Shown piece by piece: positions 52,721 through 61,058 of a stretch of DNA of 64,000 nucleotides. The number at the start of each line of letters is the position of its first letter. Position 1 is the stretch's first letter. The notes under the pieces were generated by a model. That model searched no databases. It saw only the letters and a program-made list of their open reading frames with translations, and was not told where the DNA came from. The position numbers were made by a program, and so were the translations under genes. Location: contig CAAFZY010000021.1 in assembly GCA_900767645.1 (NCBI GenBank), positions 1 to 64,000 on the forward strand, read 5' to 3'. The stretch comes from Alphaproteobacteria bacterium. GTDB lineage: Bacteria; Pseudomonadota; Alphaproteobacteria; RF32; CAG-239.

Positions 52721-54181
52721 TTATTTATCTTTCTGCAAATCTTTCAAATCAGGACTGGTTTTAACATAGTTATTGACCATAATTTCGGCTTTTTTAGGCA
52801 TAACCACGCACCCCGGACCACCGACGCAACCGCCCTCGCAACACATAACTTCAATCAAGTTAAATTCGCCGGCGCTTTTTTTAGCGGCATACATTTTAAG
52901 CTTTTTGAAGGCGTCTTTGTTTAAGCCGTTAATCGGTTCGGGTTTGCAAACAGCGCTATCACCGACAATATGAGCAACCGCGCCGGCAACCCCGCCGCTG
53001 ACCGGAAAGATACGACCTTGCGCCGATGAAACTTTGGCAAAAGCAGAATTTTCACATGTTGCAACATTAATGCCCGCAGCGGCTAACATAGCGGCAATTT
53101 CATCAAACACCAAAACATAATCAACGTCTTTATCTCCCTCTGCTTCAATACGCTTAGCCAAGCACGGACCGACAAATACGCTGACACATTCCGGATTTTG
53201 TTTTTTAACCAACTCGGCAATGTAATACATCGGGGGTTTGGTGCTTGAAACATACGGTGCAATTTCAGGAATGTGGGTTTGAGTCGCTTTATACCATGCC
53301 GGACAGCAGGAAGTTGTCATAAACGGGTGGCCTTCTTCCATACGCTCAATAAATTCTTTAGCCTCGTTTAAGGTGGTAACGTCAGCGCCTTCGGCAACCT
53401 CAACCACATCGGCAAAACCAAGCTGTTTTAAGGCTGTGATAATTTTGGCGGCGTCTGTGCCGAACTGACCGATAACCGCCGGAGCCAACATGGCAACCAC
53501 CGGTTTTTGCGCGCGTTTAATTTGGTTTAACACGTCGGTTATTTGCGAATTGTACACAATGGCGCCGAACGGACAAGATTTGATGCACTTTCCGCATGAA
53601 ATACATTTGTTGTAATCAATGTGTTCAAAGCCGTTTTCATCTTTGGTGATTGCTCCGACCGGACAAGCGTCTTCACACGGAACCGGAGCTTTATTAATGG
53701 CACCGTACGGGCACACGTTGGCGCACATGCCGCATTTAATGCAATTTTCTTGATTGATAAAAGCTTTATCTTCAACTGTGATAGTCTTCTTAGGGCAATT
53801 AACCTCACACGGACGTGCAATGCATCCGCGGCACATATCGGTAACCGTAAATTGAGTTTTCATACAAGCGGCACAGGCTGACGGCAAAACCGAAACAGTT
53901 GCTGTCGGCGCAGCATTGCGGGCTAAAGCTTCTTTGGCAAATTCTGCCAACGGGCGGGATAAATCTTCTTTTTCAGGGGTAAAACCTAAAACAGCCACAA
54001 TGTGTTCTTTAATAACCTGACGGTCTTTGGCAAGCGAACCGCGCAACGGGCGCGCATTATCGGGAACTAAAATTTGCGGCAGATTATCAATATCGGCAAA
54101 ATTATTTTTAACAAAGCTTTCTGCAACTTTTACCAAAAGTTCGGCATGCATGGTTGCAACATTATTTTTTGCTGTAAGCAT
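52721..54181 (-). CDS. Monomeric [FeFe] hydrogenase, group B-like
   Basis: The enzyme interconverts protons and hydrogen. The 486-residue protein has an N-terminal domain, a Cys-rich segment (CAAC...CRGC) and two [4Fe-4S] ferredoxin motifs (CIKCGMCANVC and CISCGKCIKSC). The H-cluster domain has TSCCPAW (290-296), VGPCLAK (Cys340) and MCCEGGC (Cys448, Cys452). All four H-cluster cysteines and the proton-transfer cysteine are present. TSCCPAW and the shortened GGPGC tail suggest group B. The start at 54181 has GGAAAGG 11 bases upstream. It probably takes ferredoxin electrons in the cytosol. It heads an operon with murF, nrdR, nusB and def. Confidence 0.92.
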   Translation of the reverse strand: MLTAKNNVATMHAELLVKVAESFVKNNFADIDNLPQILVPDNARPLRGSLAKDRQVIKEHIVAVLGFTPEKEDLSRPLAEFAKEALARNAAPTATVSVLPSACAACMKTQFTVTDMCRGCIARPCEVNCPKKTITVEDKAFINQENCIKCGMCANVCPYGAINKAPVPCEDACPVGAITKDENGFEHIDYNKCISCGKCIKSCPFGAIVYNSQITDVLNQIKRAQKPVVAMLAPAVIGQFGTDAAKIITALKQLGFADVVEVAEGADVTTLNEAKEFIERMEEGHPFMTTSCCPAWYKATQTHIPEIAPYVSSTKPPMYYIAELVKKQNPECVSVFVGPCLAKRIEAEGDKDVDYVLVFDEIAAMLAAAGINVATCENSAFAKVSSAQGRIFPVSGGVAGAVAHIVGDSAVCKPEPINGLNKDAFKKLKMYAAKKSAGEFNLIEVMCCEGGCVGGPGCVVMPKKAEIMVNNYVKTSPDLKDLQKDK

Positions 54182-54224
54182 TAAAGTGGTTACCTTTCCG
54201 TTAGTAAGAATCAAAATTTTTTAC

Positions 54225-54253
54225 ACTATAACGGCTTATGTTAAAAATTGCAA
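54225..54253 (-). promoter_or_regulatory. Likely promoter of the hydrogenase-murF operon
   Basis: On the minus strand TTGCAA (54253-54248) and TATAGT (54230-54225) are exactly 17 bases apart, about 45 bases upstream of the hydrogenase start. A hairpin just upstream insulates it from the large lipoprotein gene. Confidence 0.55.
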
Positions 54254-54271
54254 GACCGATTTATGTTAAAA

Positions 54272-54316
54272 AAAAGAAAACGGCGCCCCAAAAAGGACAC
54301 CGTTTGTTTTTTGTTT
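54272..54316. terminator. Terminator hairpin between the large lipoprotein gene and the hydrogenase operon
   Basis: AAACGGCGCCC (54278-54288) pairs with GGACACCGTTT (54295-54305), with some wobble pairs. T-rich runs follow on both strands: T8 on the minus strand and GTTTTTT on the plus strand. Confidence 0.65.
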
Positions 54317-54320
54317 TACG

Positions 54321-54341
54321 CCGATAACATTCCGTTATCGG
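54321..54341. terminator. Second hairpin beyond the large lipoprotein gene
   Basis: CCGATAAC pairs with GTTATCGG (8 bp, loop ATTCC). No T run follows on the minus strand, so it may assist the terminator at 54272 or be a boundary relic. Confidence 0.4.
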
Positions 54342-54442
54342 GTGATCTTATTTTTTCTTCCATAACATTGGTTTTAAAAAATTTAACAAAAAATATCAAA
54401 CCTCAACACTAAAACAAAAAGCATTGAGTAAAAAATACAGCA

Positions 54443-57427
54443 CTAGCGCAACCTCATGACAACCTTGCCGTTGTGGGAAATGGTCAAAGTTCCATTTGAA
54501 ACAGAGAAGTTATATCCTTCAACAACTGTTGACAGGTTACCATTTCTCCAATTCCAAATTGTCAAAGATGTATTTCTAACGTTACGTACGCAGGTATTAT
54601 CCTTATAGTACGCAATGCGGTCAGATAAATCTTTGGCAATTGCCGGCGCCCACTTACCGATAGCATAACTGCCACGGTTTGCAGACGTTGTATAATAGCC
54701 GGAATTGTACTCTGAGCCAAAGTTTCCTTTGACAAAGTAGCCGCTGAGTATCTGCTCCTTGGTAGGGACAGTTTGCGACATCGGAGTTATAACCGCAACA
54801 GCGCCTTTTTCGGTGCGAAGGGTAAAGCACAATTGTGCATAATGTCCTCCTACCTGATCAGCAGGCACTGCTGAAACTCCCATACCGATGATTTTGCCCC
54901 ACTCTTCAGGAATGAACGGCTCAATCGGCTTTTCAATCGCAATCTTAGCAGCTGCGGAAGCAGAAGCCTGATAGTTATCGCCGGTGATTACATAGTTGGT
55001 GTTTACCTTGTTCTGATAATCATATACCAGATAGACAACACCGTTCTGTGTAGTCTCCGTTGCTTGCTGAGATACGCTTGAGCCTGCCTCGCTGATGTTC
55101 CAATTAGCAAAGTCGAACGTAACGGTATAATAGCCGTCAGCGTCAACATAAACTGCTTTCTGGAAGTCATACGAGTAGACGTTCTTGAATGGATTAACGC
55201 CGTTTGTTGCGGTAGATGAATACTGCATATAACGTGTTGTTACCGTCCAATTTCCGTCTGTGCTTTGGTTCTCGCGGATTGTGCTGCTGCCGTTGCCGTT
55301 GGTATTATAGCTGTTGTTTACAGTATAAATCCATTGCAGAGCCGGCTCACTGAAGTGACGGGAAAGGTTTTTAGTGATAGTACGTGACTTTTCACCTGAA
55401 ACCGACCATGTCTCAACTTCCGTAAAGGAAAGTCTTTCAGTGTTGGCATCAATAATCTCGCGCTTGACATCTCTGTAGGTCTTGCCGATAAGCTTATCTT
55501 CCTGCGCTTTTACTGTCAAAGCCCTTTCGTAAGGAACAGCCACACGGTAGGTGGTGATATCCTCATTGGCGGCTTTGGTTCTGGCCGTTTTAGGTTCATT
55601 CTTTGCAACCTCCACATCAAAGTAGAGAGTTACGGTGTTGACCTTCAACGTCTCAGAAGATGCTTCCTCGTTCGGGGTCACTTCTGCGGTTGCATAAGTG
55701 ATTTTCCTGATTGAGGAGTATACGAAATTGGTATCGCCATACGCGAGCAATTCGTATACAGTGGCAGCTGAAACCTTCTCATCGGCATTAAACTTATAAT
55801 TATAGTTCAATGACCTTGTGGTCTTTGCGAATCTGCCGTTGGTGGTAACATTAATCTTGTCGCCGTCATGTGACGAATTGGCAAGTTTAACGTTATTTAA
55901 GGCAGCTTCGTTATCCACATAGACACGATTAGGAACAGTAAAGGCAGCGCCTAAATCAAGCGGCTGCACAAAATGTTTGCGACTGACTACATCCTGGTTA
56001 TTTTTGTAAATAACTTCGTAGCCGGTAACATTTTGTTTTACCGTTTCAAGCAAAGCAGTTTTCGTTTGAAATTCTGCCTCGTAATTCGTATCTTCGAGTT
56101 TGGTCTCATACTCCTCCGGCGGGGTCGGGGTGTTGTGCTTGAAAATGCGAACATACGGAACACGAATGGTGTAATCCGCAATTTTAGCGCCGTTTTCACG
56201 TTCTACTGTTGCAACAAAGAACAGATTGACGTTATAAACTGTGCTGTCCGCATTCGACAATGCAGTGTTTTTGACTGATTTTCCGTTAGAGAAAATTATA
56301 TTGCTGATAACAGCATGCTGCAAAGTGGTATCGCCATACGTGAGTGCCTCATAAGCCGCATTGATATAAACTTTCTCTCCTTCATTAAAGTTGAACTGAT
56401 AGTTCTGCTCAAATGAAGATTTAACAAACCTGCCATTAACCGCTTTGGTTTCGCTCAAATTGTCTTTTGACTGTGAAGTCATCGCAACCTGAGTTAAAGC
56501 ACTTTCACTGGCGACATACACCTTTTTAGGAAGCACAGCCGCATCAGCGACAAGGTCCAGACTTTCAGCGAAAGATTTCTTGCCGAGAACCGTGGCATTG
56601 TTGTATGAAACAACGTTGCCGGCAACCTTTTGCTTAACCGTAAACAGCCTGCACACGGTGGTGTCAAACTGATAGTTATAGCTAAGGTCTTCAATTCTTG
56701 TAAAGAAATTATCAGGCAACTTACCGTTCTTGTATATCCTTTGGATTGGAACGCGGACAAGCATGTCGCGCCTTGATCCGTCCACGTTAAGCTCCGCTAC
56801 AAAGAAGAGATTAACGTCAAACACGGTTGAATCCGCATTTGAAAGAAGATTGTTTTGAACGGCCGTGAACTTGTTATAGCTCACGGTATGAACTGTTGTC
56901 GCTGCTAGAGCTGAATCCTTCGCCGCAACTTTCAGTACCTGCCATGAAGCATCGGCACTCACGACTTCATTTGCGTTAAACGCAAAATCATAGCTCTGCT
57001 TAAAGGTGGCAAGCTTGAAAGGATTTTTAGCAACCTCAGATGAAGTTACATTTCCTTTATTTAAGCTCACCTGCCCTACCTCAGACAGAAGTTCTTTTTC
57101 AGCAACATACACCTTTGCAGGCTTACTGCTGAAAACAACATTGAGATCAAGATCCTGATCAAATCTCTGACGAGAAACTTCAGAACCTTCTTTTGACACG
57201 ATTTCTCCGCGCACATTCTGCTCAACGGTGAACAGTTTATTTGCGGTCGTATCAAAACGAGCCACCAACGAGATATTGTCATATCCCGTCTGAGATTTTG
57301 TTCTCACCTCGGACTCAAGCCCTAAATAGGTGGTCCTTTCCATCTCGTCACAGCCTATAAGGGCAAACGAGAAAACGGCGATTGCCATTAATTTGGCCCA
57401 TACCGTAATTTTTGCTTTCTTTGCCAT
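54443..57427 (-). CDS. Large repeat-containing lipoprotein, Bacteroidota-like
   Basis: The 994-residue protein has a lipoprotein signal ending LIGC at Cys26, followed by DEME. Three repeats of about 195 residues span roughly 58-253, 254-452 and 453-655; units 1 and 2 share SNADSTV and VNLFFVA near their ends. A C-terminal part of about 340 residues is different. Acidic residues directly after the lipid Cys resemble the surface-export signal of Bacteroidota lipoproteins; in proteobacteria Asp at +2 would favour inner-membrane retention. No Shine-Dalgarno sequence precedes the ATG, only an AT-rich tract, unlike most genes here. I do not know its function. Horizontal acquisition is likely. Confidence 0.85.
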   Translation of the reverse strand: MAKKAKITVWAKLMAIAVFSFALIGCDEMERTTYLGLESEVRTKSQTGYDNISLVARFDTTANKLFTVEQNVRGEIVSKEGSEVSRQRFDQDLDLNVVFSSKPAKVYVAEKELLSEVGQVSLNKGNVTSSEVAKNPFKLATFKQSYDFAFNANEVVSADASWQVLKVAAKDSALAATTVHTVSYNKFTAVQNNLLSNADSTVFDVNLFFVAELNVDGSRRDMLVRVPIQRIYKNGKLPDNFFTRIEDLSYNYQFDTTVCRLFTVKQKVAGNVVSYNNATVLGKKSFAESLDLVADAAVLPKKVYVASESALTQVAMTSQSKDNLSETKAVNGRFVKSSFEQNYQFNFNEGEKVYINAAYEALTYGDTTLQHAVISNIIFSNGKSVKNTALSNADSTVYNVNLFFVATVERENGAKIADYTIRVPYVRIFKHNTPTPPEEYETKLEDTNYEAEFQTKTALLETVKQNVTGYEVIYKNNQDVVSRKHFVQPLDLGAAFTVPNRVYVDNEAALNNVKLANSSHDGDKINVTTNGRFAKTTRSLNYNYKFNADEKVSAATVYELLAYGDTNFVYSSIRKITYATAEVTPNEEASSETLKVNTVTLYFDVEVAKNEPKTARTKAANEDITTYRVAVPYERALTVKAQEDKLIGKTYRDVKREIIDANTERLSFTEVETWSVSGEKSRTITKNLSRHFSEPALQWIYTVNNSYNTNGNGSSTIRENQSTDGNWTVTTRYMQYSSTATNGVNPFKNVYSYDFQKAVYVDADGYYTVTFDFANWNISEAGSSVSQQATETTQNGVVYLVYDYQNKVNTNYVITGDNYQASASAAAKIAIEKPIEPFIPEEWGKIIGMGVSAVPADQVGGHYAQLCFTLRTEKGAVAVITPMSQTVPTKEQILSGYFVKGNFGSEYNSGYYTTSANRGSYAIGKWAPAIAKDLSDRIAYYKDNTCVRNVRNTSLTIWNWRNGNLSTVVEGYNFSVSNGTLTISHNGKVVMRLR

Positions 57428-57617
57428 AAATTTTATGTTAATTAGTTAATATTTATTGCTAACAAATTTTACGCATACCAAATGTTATGAAAAATCTTTT
57501 CAATTTTTCAATAATTTAACATAAGAGTAGACATAATTTGTATTTTATAGAAGGGATTTTAGCATATAACTTACTAAAAAACAAGCACAAAATTAAATTT
57601 GCCAAAAAAATTAAACT

Positions 57618-57658
57618 GCAAAAATACCTGCCGCAACACAGCAAGCAGGCATTTTTGT
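57618..57658 (-). terminator. Terminator after the S66 peptidase gene
   Basis: A stem of 12 positions with one mismatch (AAAAATACCTGC with GCAGGCATTTTT) ends in a T-rich run on the minus strand, about 27 bases after the stop codon. Confidence 0.75.
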
Positions 57659-57684
57659 TTTAGCTATTGTAAAAGCTTTATAAA

Positions 57685-58659
57685 TTAAGCCTCAATGAAA
57701 ATACGCCCGTTTTCAATAACGGCTTTACCGCCGAGCGGAATGGTTGCAATCGGGGTGGTATGCCCCATATCGGTATTGGCAATAACCGGCATATTTTTAA
57801 GTTCCGGCTTAGAATTAATGATAAATTCCAGAGTCTCGCGGCTCATGCCGGAAGCTTTTTGGAACCTACCGATAACCAGGCCTTTAACGTTTGCAAAGTC
57901 AGGCTGATTAATCAGCGCTTGCAGGTTGCGCTCAAAATGAACCGGCTTTGATTCATCATCGTCTTCAATAAACAAAATGGTGTTTTTCACAAACTGCGGA
58001 CGATATTCAGTGCCTAAATTAAGATTAAAGGTGCATAAATTGCCGCCGATTATCGTGCCCTCGGCGTTGCCGGAGTGAATATGCCACCAGCCGGCATTTT
58101 TGATAAATTCGCGCTGCTCCTGATTTAAAAACCACGAATCGTCGCTCCATTCTTCAGAAGCCTTTAATTCGCATTTTCCACGATTAAACAATACATTATG
58201 AGCGTTTGTTAAAGTATATTCGCAGCCTTTTAACATACCCAAAGAACTGTAATGCGGGCCGTAATATGTAACCATACCGGTTTTAGCATATATAGCGGCA
58301 TGCAATGCGGTAATATCCGAAAAGCCGATAAATACTTTCGGATTTTGTTTAATAACTTCAAAGTCTAAATGCTTCAAAAGCTGATTGGAGTTAAACCCGC
58401 CGATAACCGTAAACACGCCATTAACCGATTTATCGGCAAATGCGGTCATTAAATCGGCGGCGCGTTTTTCAATACCGGCGGAGCCTAACATATCAAAATT
58501 TTCATCTGTGGTGTTAGGGGCAAAAACCACCTCAAGCCCCCACTTCGCCAAACGTTGTTCGGCAATTTTGCGGCAGTCGGCTCCTATCAGTTTTAAGCCG
58601 CGCGACGGCGCCACAATCATAATTTTGTCGCCTTTATGTAATTTGGGTGCGTTTAACAT
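57685..58659 (-). CDS. S66-family peptidase (LD-carboxypeptidase/MccF-like)
   Basis: The 324-residue cytosolic serine peptidase has the nucleophile in GFSD (Ser114), the N-terminal APSRG segment and the late DMGHTTPIATIPLG motif with the catalytic histidine. Family members recycle peptidoglycan by cleaving L,D-bonds (LdcA) or degrade microcin C (MccF). The lack of a microcin cluster gives no preference. It follows the RNase J gene after 1 base and ends the birA-rnj-S66 run. Confidence 0.9.
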   Translation of the reverse strand: MLNAPKLHKGDKIMIVAPSRGLKLIGADCRKIAEQRLAKWGLEVVFAPNTTDENFDMLGSAGIEKRAADLMTAFADKSVNGVFTVIGGFNSNQLLKHLDFEVIKQNPKVFIGFSDITALHAAIYAKTGMVTYYGPHYSSLGMLKGCEYTLTNAHNVLFNRGKCELKASEEWSDDSWFLNQEQREFIKNAGWWHIHSGNAEGTIIGGNLCTFNLNLGTEYRPQFVKNTILFIEDDDESKPVHFERNLQALINQPDFANVKGLVIGRFQKASGMSRETLEFIINSKPELKNMPVIANTDMGHTTPIATIPLGGKAVIENGRIFIEA

Positions 58660-58660
58660 T

Positions 58661-60322
58661 TTAATTCTCCTTAGTTTCTTGATAAATATGGAAAAAAGTA
58701 ACCGGTTTAATATCGGTTGCCTGTTGAACTTTTTTACGAATCCGTCCTTTGATAAAATCTTTAACCGCCGGAGTTAAACCGCCGCATTCATGGAGTTTTT
58801 CTTCAATTTGCGGGATAACCGCCTGTTTAATTTCAGCGGCAAGCGGTTCCCAATCTTTAGCCTCTAAAATATCAATTGAAGAAATTTGCAAATCAGCCAC
58901 GCGGTTATCGGCAGTGATTACCGCGCTGATAAATAAACTGCAGTTATAGGCAATTTTTTTGCGGTTTTTAACAACGTAAGAAGTTAAAGACACGCAACGT
59001 CCGCGATCAACGCCCATAACCGCGGATTCAACTTCTTCGGTTTTGGTAATATTGCCGCCGTTTACTAAAAACATATCGCCGTTTTGCCCAGAGCAAACTT
59101 CGGGAACGCCGCAACTTAACGCAAAGCGTTTATGCTCGCGGATAAAGCGTTTGTCGCCATGCACCGGAAAAACAATTTGCGGGCGCAAAATTTGATACAT
59201 TTTTTGAAGCTCTTCTTTTGACGGGTGTCCGGAAGTGTGCACGAGCTCAGTTTCTTCGGTGATAACCGTAACGCCCAAATCAATCATTTTTTCTTGCATA
59301 TGCTCAATTTTTTCTTCGTTTCCGGGAATGATTTTGGAAGAAAAAATAATAGTGTCATTTTTGCCAAGTTTGACATATTTGCTCTCACCGTTGGCGATAA
59401 CGCTTAATGCGCTACGGTAATTGGCTTGCGAACCGGTGCAGATGTATAAGGCTTTATCTTCGGTAATGCCTTGCACTTCTTCGGGCGTGTAAACTTTGGG
59501 TAAATCAGTGAAATAGCCGCATTCTTTGGCGATTTTCATATTGGTAATTAAGCTTTTGCCCATTAAAACCGGAGTTCTGTCGGCCTTTTCCGCCGCTAAA
59601 ACCAAACTTTCAAGCCGCATTAGGTTAGAGGCAAAGCAGGTGACAATTAAGCCGCCTTCAATTTGCGGAATACGCTCAAGCAAGCTTTGACGAATAACCG
59701 CCTCGCTCGGTTGAATTTTTTCAAGCATAACATTGGTAGAGTCGCACACAAACATATTTATGCCCTCATCGCCGGCGGATTTCAGTTCTGCCATGCCGGT
59801 CGGGAGCATATCAAGCCTGCCGTCATCAAAGCGCCAATCGGTGGCATGAAAAATATTGCCGTATTCGGTTTTAATCAGCAAACCGCAAGTTTCCGGCACG
59901 GAATGCACCAACGGAATATATTTTACCGTAAACTCGTCAAGTTCTATTGTATCACCGGCGCGCACGGGGTTTAACGGCACGATTTTTTCCATTTTATATT
60001 CTTTTAAGCGCTCTTTTATCAGTCCCAACGCAAAAGGAGTGCCATACACCTGACATTGCAAAGACGGCCAAATATGAGCGATGGCGCCCATGTGGTCTTC
60101 ATGTCCGTGAGTGATAAAAATGCCTTTTACATCAGTTTTAAATTCTTCAAGAAATTCCGGCGATGCATAGCACATATCCATTCCGGGATAATCATCATTT
60201 AAAAAACCGTAACCGGCATCAACCACTATCCATTTGCCGTTGACGCCGTAAGCGTACATATTCATACCGATTTCATCGGCACCGCCCAGCGGCAAAAAAT
60301 AGATTCCTTCTTTTTTATTCAT
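58661..60322 (-). CDS. rnj: Ribonuclease J
   Basis: RNase J is a metallo-beta-lactamase/beta-CASP nuclease with 5'-3' exo- and endonuclease activity in mRNA decay. The product (553 residues from the chosen start) has HGHEDHMGA near residue 75, the beta-CASP region and the HTSGHPSKEE motif. The start at 60322 (MNKKEG) has GAGGAAA upstream and overlaps the birA stop by 8 bases. The nuoN-birA-rnj order is conserved in Alphaproteobacteria. Confidence 0.96.
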   Translation of the reverse strand: MNKKEGIYFLPLGGADEIGMNMYAYGVNGKWIVVDAGYGFLNDDYPGMDMCYASPEFLEEFKTDVKGIFITHGHEDHMGAIAHIWPSLQCQVYGTPFALGLIKERLKEYKMEKIVPLNPVRAGDTIELDEFTVKYIPLVHSVPETCGLLIKTEYGNIFHATDWRFDDGRLDMLPTGMAELKSAGDEGINMFVCDSTNVMLEKIQPSEAVIRQSLLERIPQIEGGLIVTCFASNLMRLESLVLAAEKADRTPVLMGKSLITNMKIAKECGYFTDLPKVYTPEEVQGITEDKALYICTGSQANYRSALSVIANGESKYVKLGKNDTIIFSSKIIPGNEEKIEHMQEKMIDLGVTVITEETELVHTSGHPSKEELQKMYQILRPQIVFPVHGDKRFIREHKRFALSCGVPEVCSGQNGDMFLVNGGNITKTEEVESAVMGVDRGRCVSLTSYVVKNRKKIAYNCSLFISAVITADNRVADLQISSIDILEAKDWEPLAAEIKQAVIPQIEEKLHECGGLTPAVKDFIKGRIRKKVQQATDIKPVTFFHIYQETKEN

Positions 60323-61058
60323 CTTTTTCCTCTTTTGGTGCGACAAACATATCTCCGGCAATAACGGTTTCAATCATTTGTCCGTTTTTTAACAACAGGC
60401 AACCGTTATCATCAATACCGGCAAAAATGCCGCTTTTATTATTGTTTTCTTGTTGTATCACTATCGGTTTGTTAAGATTATAGGCATTGTTTACCCATAT
60501 TTGTTTTAACAGGGTAAACCCTTCTTGACGATAAATGTACAACAGAGTGTTCCAATTCGCAATAAATTTTTTCAGCACGGCGATTCGGTCGGTTTTTGCG
60601 CCCAATGCGTTAAGCCCCGCCGTGGCATAACCCGATACGCCCAAATCAGGGTGCGAAACAACATTAATTCCCACTCCCATAATCCAAAAATCGTAAGGGC
60701 CTCGCTCAAACAAAATGCCTGAAATTTTACCACCACCGACCAAAACGTCATTCGGCCACTTCAATTTTATATCAACACTCGGACAAAAGTGTTTAACCGT
60801 TTGCATCACCGCAATGCCGCTGATGATTACGAGTCTGCTTAAATCTTGAGCTTTTGCCTGAAACGCCATTGACATAAACAAATTGCCGTTTTCGCTAATC
60901 CATGTATGACCGCGACGGCCTCTGCCCTTGGTTTGCTGTTTTGCTGTTACTACGCACGGAGCTTTAATTTTATTGCAAAGATTGTAAACTTCGCTATTGG
61001 TGCTTTCGCAAATTTCTTCATCTTTCCATATTATACCTATATCGTTGATATTGTTCAT
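60315..61058 (-). CDS. birA: Biotin-[acetyl-CoA-carboxylase] ligase
   Basis: The enzyme attaches biotin to the biotin carrier protein of acetyl-CoA carboxylase. The 247-residue protein has TKGRGRRGHTW (biotinyl-AMP loop) and KWPNDVLVGGGKISGILFE. It lacks the N-terminal DNA-binding domain, so it is a ligase without repressor function. It overlaps nuoN by 4 bases and rnj by 8 bases. Confidence 0.95.
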   Translation of the reverse strand: MNNINDIGIIWKDEEICESTNSEVYNLCNKIKAPCVVTAKQQTKGRGRRGHTWISENGNLFMSMAFQAKAQDLSRLVIISGIAVMQTVKHFCPSVDIKLKWPNDVLVGGGKISGILFERGPYDFWIMGVGINVVSHPDLGVSGYATAGLNALGAKTDRIAVLKKFIANWNTLLYIYRQEGFTLLKQIWVNNAYNLNKPIVIQQENNNKSGIFAGIDDNGCLLLKNGQMIETVIAGDMFVAPKEEKDE

